Origin: Cymbidium sinense
Lineage: Eukaryota; Streptophyta; Magnoliopsida; Asparagales; Orchidaceae
Direction of reading: 5' to 3'
Assembly (NCBI GenBank): GCA_021442155.1
Contig: CM038221.1
Location: forward strand, 148,915,601 to 148,979,600
DNA: 64,000 bases
Part shown: in pieces, positions 1 through 10,678 of the stretch
Position numbering within the stretch: position 1 is the first letter of the stretch
Layout: each line of letters starts with the position of its first letter
Made by a program: the position numbers and the translations under genes
The notes under the pieces: model-generated
Told to the model about the DNA's origin: nothing
Database searches by the model: none
Seen by the model: the letters and a program-made list of their open reading frames with translations, nothing else

Positions 1-700
1 GTTAAAGAAGGGTAGAAACTAATTTATTAAGCAAAAAAATACTTTGTCGCACATTATCAAGAAGCTCCATACAATCATGCTTGCCCAAATTCAAAGAAGA
101 TATAACAAGATTTTCTTTTAAATATTTTATTAGGAAAAATATAAACCATTATCTAGATTTTCAGCAACACGAATCTCCTTATAATCTGAAACTAAAACAA
201 AAAATCATCCACTTGCAAATTTTCAGGAATAATACAAATAATAAGCTGAAACTTGATTACTCTCAAAATACTTCAACAATAATTTCACTACAAGCTTATC
301 ACTACAACTTACATTACATTGAGGACACCATTCAAAAATTAGGAACAACATTAAAAACACCAATAATATCATTCATAACACCATTACTATTTTCTTTTAA
401 AGCGCTTTTCTTTTATCATAGTTTTATATTATACAAGAAACTTTAGTAGGATAATTTTAGTAGGATAATTTTAGTAGAATAAGTTTCTTGTATCATAAAA
501 GTTTCAAGGTTATACCTATGCAACATCACCTAACAAAACTGAAATGCAAAAGAAATAAGAAATCAAATGTAGAAAATGACATTTCAAAATGGTAGAGACA
601 AAGAAGCATATTTGATATTTGTGTTGTAAGCATTATAAAATAAGAATAATATCAACTCCCAAACAATGGCATGAATGTGGAACTTAAACTTATGCTATAT
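1..700. other. AT-rich DNA without a recognisable gene
   Basis: I see no coding sequence here. The only structure is at about 420-515. Two inverted arms (ATACAAGAAACTT and its complement) flank three direct copies of a 14-bp unit of the form TTTTAGTAGGATAA. It looks like the core of a small foldback or MITE remnant, but I could not define ends or a target duplication. Confidence 0.5.
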
Positions 701-1065
701 GTTGAAATCTTTAACATGTTCTCTCGACTTAGTGCAAACGAGATCGAGTGATAGCAATAGTAAAATACCTAGAAGAAGTCGTGAAACGGTGGAAAAAAAC
801 GCAATGCGCGGTGAGACCTACGGGCCGAAGTTCGAGAGGGCGAGGATCTGCTCTGCGGTCGGCGCTCCTACGGGAGAGCGGAGTTCGAGGAAGAAATCGA
901 GGAAAACCGAGGCCTGGGGCCGATCGATCGCCCTAATGCAGTCGCCGCCAATGATCGGTTCACATCGAACCGCCCGATGCGGTTAGAGCGGCCGCCATCG
1001 GGCGACCGCTACTCTTTCATCGCCACGCCCACGCCGTCCTCGACGGCGAGCGCGATCAGAATCGT
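700..1065. other. GC-rich island with a possible captured exon
   Basis: This block of about 365 bp is strongly GC-rich and full of CG dinucleotides, while the DNA on both sides is AT-rich. On the minus strand an open frame of about 50 codons ends at 822 in a clean splice donor (CCC|GTAGGT). Its end reads ...FLDFFLELRSP...TAEQILALSNFGP, which looks more protein-like than the plus-strand frame at 675-986. It has no start Met and a stop lies just upstream, so it would be an internal exon. I do not recognise the protein. It could be a captured host gene fragment or chance. Confidence 0.3.
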
Positions 1066-1139
1066 ATCTATTCTTAAATTTTTTTTTATCAATACTCAAT
1101 TAGCTAATTTCGGTTTTAACCGTACCTATTTTAAAAAAA

Positions 1140-1690
1140 TTGCCTATCAAATTACGATATAAATAGAACAATCTTTGGGAAGATCCAAAGAATGTACGAA
1201 GCATTGCACTCTTTATATATATATATATATATATATATTCCTTTGCTCGAAAAGGATTAATAGTGGGCCAATGCATATATTTAGCATTTTACTTATGTAG
1301 TTGCATAAGGTGCAAGTTATTAGCAACCAGCAGTATTTCTACATCCATATATAAGTAATTATGTTTTCTCATATATTCATTCTTTTGAGTGAAAAGTTAA
1401 TGTCAAATAACTAATTTGTTTATGAAGTATAATTTTTTTTTACTATTTTATTGGGAATAAATATGAAAATTTTAAGATAGTTTACTTCATAGTTCATTTC
1501 TAAGAAAATATATAGTCAACATGTCGCATTTACTTTGCATGAATTTAGTCCATTTTAAAATGCATAAAACCAAACAAACCACATTAAAAAAGAAAAATAA
1601 AAAACATAATAATTCAATAACAAGGCAATAACATCTTGCAGAAGTTTTACAACACACTTGCATAGAGCAGACAAGATTTTTCCAATTCAG
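1140..1690 (+). repeat. Dispersed repeat D1, copy 1
   Basis: About 520 bp here reappear in the same orientation at 16780-17275. Shared marks are GGGAAGATCCAAAGAATG, a short TA tract, GGATTAATAGTGGGCCAATG and TTGCATAGAGCAGAC near the end. Similarity stops abruptly at about 1690. The two copies lie on either side of element M1, so they may be arms or LTR parts of an older element. No coding content seen. Confidence 0.7.
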
Positions 1691-1739
1691 ATTGTGGACC
1701 TACATGTATGCTCCATTAGTCAAGTCGAGCTCACGAGCC

Positions 1740-2150
1740 GAATTCAACGGACTTCCGATGCAATGATGCGCATATCAAAACTAAAATATACTGGAAGTCA
1801 TCGAAACTAGTCGAAATGATCTCCGATCGATGAGCGGACTTCGTCATCGCATTCATAACATCGAAATTGATCAGAATATACATATTTCACAATTCGACGG
1901 TCAACCGATTAAGAAGAAAATCTATCGATGCGCTTACGCGCATATCGGAGTCGGGAGATTGTGACGATGCTTGAACGATAGCCGTTCGTGAAATTGATCG
2001 AAGAAGCGCCAAAAGTCGAAGCTATCAAATGAGACCGTGAGATGAGTTTGCACAAATGTCAAGTGGTCGGACGCGACGACGCGCAACTTTGAACTAAAAT
2101 TGGCCCGATTCGGCACTGACTTGAACCAAATGATCTCTGATCGTGAAACA
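1740..2150 (-). repeat. Dispersed repeat R1, copy 1
   Basis: The reverse complement of this stretch matches 34740-35250. Shared blocks include ACGATCAGAGA.CATTTGGTTCAAGTC, GTCTCATTTGATAG and ATCAATTTCGATGTT. It is richer in CG than its surroundings. It holds a 60-codon minus-strand frame (1934-2116) which I treat as chance. The family is unidentified; LTR or MITE debris is likely. Confidence 0.65.
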
Positions 2151-2490
2151 GACTACGCCATTGAATCTGGAATGTCAAATTTACTTAAAAATGATACCCA
2201 TATTGTGTGGGTTTAATTTCGACAAGATTCCGCACAAATCTCAATGCCATTGGGTCATACGAGGATAAAGAAACTTCTGATATTTATTTTTAACAAGATA
2301 AACAAAATGTTTACAAATAATTTTATTTTAGAATTAATTTGAAATTGAATTGAGCCCTAAACAGCTTTAATTCTGCCTAATATTTTAAATATCCCGCTCA
2401 ATTTAATTTGGAAGGATAATTAAGCCTTGATTAAAGCTCTTAAATCTCATTATTTCCTACCTAATATTGGGCTAACCGAATGACAACGGG

Positions 2491-2499
2491 GTTCTTTAG
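2491..2499 (+). repeat. M1 target-site duplication, left copy
   Basis: GTTCTTTAG lies directly before the left end of M1 and is repeated exactly at 14724-14732 directly after its right end. A 9-bp duplication is the standard signature of Mutator-superfamily insertion. Confidence 0.92.
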
Positions 2500-3039
2500 G
2501 AGAAAATATTACGATCAGCGTAGCTTTACGGCGGAATCAATCGACGATGTCCAAACATTTTTTCCGTTTAGCATTTAAAGGCGCTCTAACTGGACGGATG
2601 ATGCTTTAAATAGACGGTGCATTCACGATGTCGTTTACGCTTACCCTAGCCCGACCCGACCCGTCTCGTTCAAATAGTGGGAGAAGAAGCATCGTTGGAA
2701 TGTGCGAGAGAAATTTAAGAGAAATATATATATCTAGATTTAGGGTGTATTTTTTCTTGCAAACTGAGCTCAGAGAGAGAAATAGAAAATATCATTTCCT
2801 TTTTACGAAAGAACCATGAAAATGGAGAACGAATTTGGAAGTTATGGCCTTGAGAAAATAGAGACCAATTTAGCTGAGAATGTATTAAATAAAAATTCAG
2901 CGGTAAATTTTCTCAACCGTTGTATACGTAGAATTTTTTTATGGTTTGTTAGTGTTGTTCTTTGAAATTCTTTTATTTAATGTATATTTCCTACACTATT
3001 TAGAGTTCTTTGCAAGAGGACTTTGCTTATTTGAGGATC
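2500..3039 (+). repeat. M1 left terminal arm
   Basis: This is the outer part of the left inverted arm, homologous to 14190-14723 read in reverse. Next to the terminal GAAAATATTACG is a decayed version of the hairpin that is perfect in M3. A stretch with several near-repeats of a (CT)GTAA.TGGACGG-type motif follows (2580-2625). It has no gene; it probably served as transposase-binding end and distal promoter for the Kaonashi gene. Confidence 0.75.
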
Positions 3040-5600
3040 TGCTTTGCATGGGTACTCTCTGTACTCTCTTGAGAGTACAGACAATTTTGACCATTTATTT
3101 TTCACTTTCTTTCGCCTGGTTGTTCAGATTATGTTCATTACATTCCAGTGAAAGGCTGTTTGGATGGTTTTTGGGAGATTTTTGCATCTATAATCTCTGT
3201 ACTCTCATGAGAGTACAGATGATTTTCTCATATTTTTCCAGTTTATTTTGTCTAAATGGGGAGAATATGGTCATTACATTCCATTAGAAGCAATTTTTTA
3301 GCTGTTTGGTTAAATTTTATGAGAGATTTTCATCTATACTCTCTGTATTCTTTGTACTCTCATGAGAGTACAGATGATTTTGTTAATAATATTTCACTTT
3401 TTTTGGCCTGTTTGGAGGAAATATATTCATTACAATCCATTAGGAATAATTTGGAGACTGTTTGATTAATTTTTTAGTGTTATTTTTTATCTGTACTCTC
3501 CTGTACTCTCATGAGAGTAAATAAGATATTTTGTCATTTTTTCTCACTTTCTTTGGCCTGATTGTTGAGATTATGTTTATTACATTCTATTGGAAGCAAT
3601 TTGGAGGCTATTTGGATGGTTTTTGGGGGGATTTTTGTCTCTGTACTCTCATGAGAGTACAGAGCATTTTGCTAATATTTTTTCTATTTCTTTGGCCTGT
3701 TTGTAGGAAATATGTTCATTACAATCCATTAGGAACAATTTGGAGGCCATTTGGTTATTTTTTAGTGTTATTTTGCATCTGTACTCTCTTGAAAGTATAA
3801 ATGATTTTGGCCCTTTTTTCTCACTTTCTTTAGCATGGTTATTGAGATTATGTTCATTACATTCTATTGGAAGCAATTTGTTGGAGGCTGTTTGCATATT
3901 TTTTTGGGAAATTTTTGCATCTGTACTCTCTGTACTCTCATGAGAGTACAAAGCATTTTGCTAATGTTTTTCCAATTTCTTTGGCCTGTTTGGAGGAAAT
4001 ATGTTCATTACAATCCATTAGGAACAACTTGGAGGCTGTTTGGTTATTTTTTTTAGTGTTATTTTGCATCTGTACTCTCTTAAGAGTATAGATGATTTTG
4101 GCCATTTTTTTCCACTTTCTTCGGCCTGGTTGTTGAGATTATGTTCATTACATTCCATTGCAAGCAATTTGTTGGAGGCTTTTTGGATATTTTTTTAGAG
4201 GATTTTTGCATATGTACTCTCTATACTCTCATGAGAGTATAGAGCATTTTGCTAATATTTTTCTAATTTTTTTATCATGTTTGGAAGAAATATATTCATT
4301 ACAATCTATTAGGAATAACTTGCAGGCTGTTTGGTTGATTTTTTAGTGTTATTTTATATTTGTACTCTCTGTACTCTCTTGAGAGTACTCTCTTGAGAGT
4401 ACAGATGATTTTGGCCATTTTTTCCCACTTTCTTTGGCCTGGTTGTTGGGCTTATATTCATTGCATTCCATTGGAAGCAATTTATCGGAGGCTGTTTGGA
4501 TATTTTTTTGGGTGATTTTTATATCTGTACACTCTGTACTCTCTCTACTCTCATGAGAGTACAAAGCATTTTGCTAATATTTTCTAATTTTTTTAGCCTA
4601 TATGGAGAAAATATGTTCATTACAATCCATTAGGAATAACTTGGAGGCTGTTTGATTGGTTTTTTAGTATTATTTTGCATATGTACTCTCTGCACTCTCT
4701 TGAGAGTACAGATGATTTTGGCCATTTTTTTCACTTTCTTTGGCATGGTTGTTGAGATTATGTTCATTACATTCCACTGGAAGCAATTTGTTAGAGGGTG
4801 TTTGGATTTTTTTTGGGAGATTTTTGTATTTGTACTCTCTGTACTTTCATGAGAGTATAGAGCATTTTGCTAATATTTTTCCAATTTCTTTGGCATGTTT
4901 AGGGGAAAGTTTCATTACAATCCATTAGGAATAACTTGGAGGCTTTTTGGTTAGTTTTTTAGTATTATTTTGCATCTGTACTCTTTGTACTCTCTTGAGA
5001 GTACAGATGATTTTGGCCATTTGTTCCCACTTTCTTTGGCCTAGTTGTTGAGATTATGTTCATTACATTTCATTGAAAGCAATTTGTTGGAGGCTGTTTG
5101 GATGTTTTTTTGGAAGATTTTTGCATTTGTACTCTCTATACTCTCTGTACTCTCATGAGAGTACAGAACATTTTGCTAATATTTTTCTAATTTATTTGGC
5201 CTGTTTGGAGGAAATATGTTCATTACAATCTATTAGGAATAACTTGGAGGCTGTTTGGTTAATTTTTTTATTATTATTTTGCATCTGTACTCTCTATACT
5301 CTCTTGAGAGTACAGATGATTTTGGCCATCTTTTCTCACTTTCTTTGGCTTGGTTGTTGAGATTATGTTCATTACATTCCATTGGAAGCAATTTGTTGGA
5401 GGCTGTTTGGATGTTTTTTTTGGGGGATTTTTGCATCTGTACTCTCTATATTCTCATGAGACTACCGAGCACTTTGCTAATATTTTTCCAATTTCTTTGG
5501 CCTGTTTGGAAGAAATATTTTCATTACAATCCATTAGGAATAACTTGGAGGGTGACTTGGTTGGTTTTTATGGTTGATTTGCATCTTTACTCTCATTAAC
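3040..5600 (+). repeat. M1 left array: alternating 149-bp palindrome units
   Basis: Seventeen palindrome centres lie at 3069, 3207, 3362, 3511, 3651, 3789, 3940, 4080, 4231, 4379, 4553, 4700, 4849, 4995, 5155, 5304 and 5456; mean spacing is about 149 bp. Each has GTACTCTC arms, usually with an extra half-site in front. From 3651 on, two unit types alternate without exception. Type A has centre CATG, then GAGCATTTTGCTAAT and CCTGTTTGGAGGAAATATG. Type B has centre CTTG (one mutated), then GATGATTTTGGCC and GTTGTTGAGATTATG. The true period is thus a dimer of about 298 bp. Many short frames reading like YSLYSHES lie in the array; unit lengths are not multiples of three and the frames do not persist, so I read it as non-coding. 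Confidence 0.92.
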
Positions 5601-5624
5601 TAACTTTTCATTTTGAAGTTTATC

Positions 5625-6556
5625 ATGTCAGGAAAAATGATAACTTCGTGATGCAGTCCTACCACTATTAGAACGATGTTCGATAATATTGCGGCATGCT
5701 TTATTGATGAAGTCATAGGCAAAATTTTTAAACTAAGCATCTTTTAAACTTTAATTAGTAAAGTAGGCTTAATAAAAAAAAATTTCAAAATACACTTGTT
5801 AAGCGTTGACCAGACATGTACAGCCAATGTATTAAACCCAAGAACTCAGGACGCTAAAATATTTTTTTTTTTAAAAGGGAATTTACATATATCACACAAT
5901 TCTTATGTATTTACATATCAAAATCACTACAGTGTAAAATATTTTTTTGGGCTAAAATATTTTTTTTAAAAAAAAAGAGAATTTACTTACATATCATACA
6001 ATTCTTATATATTTACATATCTAACATCACATCATGTAAAATATATTTTTTTTATTTAAAAAAAGGGAATTTACATACATATCACACAATTCTTATATAT
6101 TTACATATCTAATATTTTATTTATATGCTTAAAATATGCATTTCACTTTTAAAAGTGAATAAAGATGATATTGAATATTAGGGTGTTATATATATAAAAA
6201 TTGAAGTTTAGGTATTAGATATACATAAGAATTGTGTATATATAAAAAAAAATACTAATTTTTTAATTTTGAGGTTCAACTTTAATTTATCTTTTTTAAT
6301 AAATATCTAAATTTTATATTTAAAATATATTTATTTTTATATATATAAAGATAAATTTTATTTAATTAATGATCTTTTTTATTTAAAAAATTTATAATAT
6401 TTATGTAAATATGAAATTTTAAATTTAAATATGTAAAACATAGAATGAAGTTCTCGTTAGGAGGATATGTTTAAAATATATAATAAATTTATAAAAAAAA
6501 AATTTAATTTCATATTTACATAAAAAATTTATACATATTATATACATTGAAGCTAA

Positions 6557-6597
<41 letters not shown>

Positions 6598-7800
6598 AGC
6601 TAAATATTTTATATAATATATAAGTTAAATTTTATTATAAATTTATTATACATTTTTAAACGTATCCCGATCTAACAGAGAACTTCATTCTTATATTTTA
6701 TATATTTAAATTTAAAATTTTATATTTACATAAATATTATAAATTTTTTAATTTTATATAAAAGGTTATTAAATTTTAATAAAATTTATCTTTTATGTAT
6801 ATAAAATAAATATATTTTAAATAGAAAATTTAGATATTTATTAAAAAAAGATAAATTAAAGTTGAGGTCTCTCAGCAAAATTATAAAATTTGTATTTTTT
6901 TTTGAGTGGATTTATATAAATACCACACAATTCTTATGTATTTATATATCTAACATTTCAATTTTCACATATATAACACTCTAATCTTCAATATCACATC
7001 AAAAGTACCACTTTATTCACTTTTTAAAAATGAAATGTATCTTTTTACGCATAGAAAAATATTAGATAAGTAAATATCTAACTTTAGATGTTAGATACGT
7101 AAATACATAAAATTTGTCTGATATGTATGTAAATTCCCTTTTTTAAAATAAAATATATATATTTTACATTGCGTGATATGTATGTAAATTCCCCTTTTTT
7201 TTAAAAAAAAATTTTAGGCCAAAAAAAATATTTTATGTGCTAACTGTGATGTTAGATATGTAAATATATAAGAATTGTATGATATGTATGTAAATTCCTC
7301 TTTTTTTAAAAAAAATATTTTATATTGAGCCATTTATCCAGTCATACTGATCAGCATATAGTCGCCTGTAAATGCTGACTTCTATTTTGAAATTTTTTTT
7401 TGTTAAGCCTATTTCGCTAATTAAAGTTTAAAAGGTGCTTAGTTTAAAAATTTTGCCACATTTTAAAGAGGCTTCATCTGCATCAATTCATTAGACTCCA
7501 CGAAATTCAGCAAGACTCAATTAACATTATTTCAATCTTGTCTTGCTGGGACATAGAGAAGCAGACTTTTTTTTTGGGTGGGCAGTGCATTCCTTTTACC
7601 CCCGATGAAGTTGTAGTAATGATAGGGATGCTAAATAGAGGAGAGAAGGTCTTATGACATAGAGGGAATATGCTCTCTGTGAGGTTAGCACTTCCAGCGA
7701 GGAAGCCCTTAAAGAGCATCTTCAAGGTAAAAAACACAAAGCAAAAGAAGCCTTACTGAGTTCCAACAAGAAGACTGCCCCCTCTGTACTCTCTATACTC
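5625..7800 (+). pseudogene. M1 Kaonashi-type gene, 5' part, broken
   Basis: The start ATG (5625) lies about 35 bp after the last array unit. The reading MSGKMITS.CSPTTIRTMFDNI aligns with MFKIFGKRITSRCRPNNIRAVFDTI of the M4 copy, but an Arg codon has become TGA. At 5717 a foldback element interrupts the gene. The frame resumes at 7462 with ILKRLHLHQFIRLHEIQQDS, SILSCWDIEKQ and FTPDEVVVMIGMLNRGEK, the pattern of the plant-mobile (DUF1985-like) N-terminal domain of Ulp1-type MULE proteins. Homology stops near 7780. A last scrap (WAFLVS) may lie at 9832. No Ulp1 region was found in M1. Expression as a whole protein is not possible. Confidence 0.8.
5717..7458. mobile_element. 1.74-kb foldback DNA element inserted in the M1 Kaonashi gene
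   Basis: The ends are near-perfect inverted repeats of about 74 bp: AGGCAAAATTTTTAAACTAAG on the left, and TGGCAAAATTTTTAAACTAAG when the right end is read in reverse. The likely target duplication is CAT (5714-5716 and 7459-7461). The inverted symmetry continues inward, with paired blocks such as GGGAATTTACATA...CACAATTCTTAT and GAATGAAGTTCTCGTTAGGAGG near 6450 against its partner near 6675. Almost the whole element could thus fold into one hairpin with a (TA)n loop at about 6560-6594. The uninterrupted M4 gene gives the empty site. It has no coding capacity. The superfamily is unsure; a 3-bp duplication suggests a PIF/Harbinger- or CACTA-type mobiliser. Confidence 0.85.
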
Positions 7801-9830
7801 TCTGTAATATTCTAATCATGGGTATTTGATATAATATTGTTTATTTTTCTATGATGCTTTCTTTTCTTGTTAGGAGAAAATATGCTTAATTTTGATATTC
7901 AAATTATATCATATTTTAAATTCAGATCAACTAAAAAAGTGAAGTTAAAATTTACATTATCTAAAAATTAATAATTACAGTAATTTGTATTGTGTAATAT
8001 CTAAAAATTACGATTGAATGATACTTGGTATGTCAAATCGGATGCTAGTAATAAACCATTATACTCAGTCACTTTCACAATGCCACAATCTGAAAGTATG
8101 AAGGAGAAGCAATATAAACCACTTAACATATGAACATAATATAACTGGGTAGGATTATTAAACTTAACTCTTTAATAAAGAAAATTATGTTCTTTAAAAA
8201 TGTGCTAGAATTTTTTAAATGTCTGAAATTAGTTTCTATCCGTCGAAATCATGCTTCTTAAAACCTGCTATCTACTGAATCATATGGTGCATAAAATAGA
8301 CAAATAAACTATCGCATGCATTTAGCAACGCCTCTTATCTTAAATATAAATTTTGAGGCGTGGAGAAAATTCTTTATTTTAAGATGATGATTTTTTTAAA
8401 TAATCTAATAACTAAAAGTATCATCTTAATAAAATTAATATTATTGACAAATTTATAAATACTTAGTAAACTAATATCCTGAGTACTAATATCATCTTCA
8501 TTACATAATTTTTTTTCTTCAAGTTCTATTAATCTTATTGATAGGAACATACGGGCTTATCAAATTTTGTAATGCATACAATAAAAATCATTTCATAAAA
8601 TATAGAGTACTTTATAGAATATATATCAAATTATGTAATGTCTGCAATGAAAATCAGTTCATCCTCTTAAGCAAAGTAGAGTCATCAATCAGATACTAAA
8701 ATTTGGTAAAATATGAGAAATTTTATTGCCACAGTCGAAGGATTACAAGGTCTTTAATAGGAGATTAACTCAATAGCTATTGCTTAAAGAGCTAAAAATA
8801 GCCTAGAGAGAAAATTCCCTAGCTAAATACAGTCAAAATATGTGAAAGAGGAAAAAGAAAGCAAAAGATATAAATAGAGCAAAGGAGCAAGCAATTGACC
8901 AGCCATCAGCAGAAAATCTTTTGGATAAGAGAATTGTATGCCTCCAGAAGTTCTCCTACAGAAGAGAAGAAACCTGCACAAAAATAAGCAGAATCTGCAA
9001 ACATTTGGAAAGAAGAATTAGCATAGTTAAAGTAAAACAATTTAATGAGAGAGATATGGAGAAATAGGTGGAGAGAGGCTCAGGCTCAGTCACACCAAAT
9101 TGGGGTAGCTGCTAGCATGAGCATCCAAACTTCAGAGAAAGGTTACATCACACATGCTACTACCACCAAGGAATGGGCGGAGTTATCCCAGCCATCATAG
9201 CCTCAAAACCTAGGGAAAATCAAAGCCAATTTGATAGAAATCTTGTGATCTTAGCCAACAACACCCCTGGGGGAAATTGGTAAAAGGTTGACAACTCCCC
9301 TTTCTAAGATAATAAACACCGACAATGAAATCATAACAACATAAATCATAGCCAACAACACCCCTAACCACACAACATCACTAATCACAAGCACTGCTAC
9401 CAAGGCACAACCACATTCACATATGCAAGCATAACAACAGAAATCAGAGTGGTAAAGTGATGGCCTAAATAGAACCAACATTATATCAGAATACATAGTC
9501 CACAACAACCCGGCCCAGAAACAACCCCCTAGTGAGGAAATCACGAAGTATCAGCAATACAGATGGTACATATCAACATATAAATAACTTCATACCCCAA
9601 TATACTTGTAGTGTCAAAAGAAATAAGAATCGATTGAGATAGTGGATAATTCCATACAATAAAGCCATAAATTAATAAGGATGACCACATGGCAATCAAC
9701 AGACCAAAGTTCCAAGCAAAATCCAGACACATTAGGTAGCCTGCCGAACATCAAAATTCCAGAAAAACCACTCAGCTAGTAGCCAGGAAAAAAACCAAGC
9801 AGAAAATAATTGAGCAATATTAATATCCAT
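7800..9830. other. Unassigned DNA inside M1
   Basis: About 2 kb of AT-rich then more mixed sequence separate the two pieces of Kaonashi homology in M1, so this is probably a later insertion. I found no domain in any frame. The minus-strand frames at 9251-9544 and 9541-9732 are hydrophobic, with no family resemblance I can defend. No terminal repeats were found. Confidence 0.45.
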
Positions 9831-9831
9831 T

Positions 9832-10085
9832 TGGGCCTTCCTGGTTTCAAGCAAGTTCTGCTATCTGTACTCTCTGTACTCTTTGTACCCTCATGAGAGT
9901 ACAGAGCATTTTGGGCATTTTTTTTCAGTTTTTTTTGGCCTGTTTGGAGGAAATATGTTAATTACAATCCATTAGGAATAATTTGGAGGCTGATTGTTTA
10001 GTTTTTAGGAGAGCTTTGCATATGTACTGTATGTTCTCTCTGTACTCTATATATTCTCTGTACTCTCCTAATCTTGGGCTGGAGA
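9832..10085 (+). repeat. Stray array unit and Kaonashi scrap inside M1
   Basis: A short piece reading WAFLVS, the motif at the end of Kaonashi exon 1, is followed by one complete type-A array unit (palindrome near 9893) and several loose GTACTCTC half-sites. On both sides lie related copies of CAGCTAGTAGCCAG (9768 and 10093). The piece is an internal rearranged fragment, not an array in promoter position. Confidence 0.6.
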
Positions 10086-10678
10086 GTATTGATTCAGCTA
10101 GTAGCCAGAAAAAATTGACCTATATTAATGCCCATTAAATAAAAAATGAAATATGAGATTAATATATGAGTACCAATTAAGTTGAAGATGCTTTGAAATA
10201 TTGACTTGAATAGTATATGAGTATCTGTGGTGCATTGATTAGTAAATATTAGCTATCAAATATCATGATAAATTTATTCATTTTTAAGAGAAATGAATAA
10301 AATTTATAATAAATATATGAAATTTGTATATTTTGGTATATGACAATAATAATAGTATGATTAAGAATAAAGATGAACACAAGAAGTAAGAAAATGAAGT
10401 TATAAAAGAAAAAAAATAGTAAATTCTTATATTTAACATAAAACTCTAAGGCAATATATTGTTTACCACTATGGTAGAACGTACTGTATCGGCATTAACT
10501 TTCAGAGATAATTTCATTGAAAAATTCTGCAAAATTCTACAACTTTGACGCAGTCTTCCTAACAGAATCCCTTAGATGAGACTGTTGGTGTGCCTGTTAA
10601 GTAAAAGAAAGTCATCTTGGGGACTTTAAAGCATTACAAAAATTATTGTACAGTCGAAGAACACATAACTAAATGATG

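Noticed and set aside
2946..5599. Many overlapping frames of 60-114 codons reading MYSLYSHES... or FLWPVWRKYVHYNP...
   Set aside because: They are translations of the array in all frames and both strands. Unit length varies around 149 bp and is not kept to multiples of three, so no frame survives more than one or two units.
9251..9732. Two minus-strand hydrophobic frames as membrane proteins
   Set aside because: They come from an AC-rich plus strand; no start context, no family resemblance, and they lie in transposon debris.
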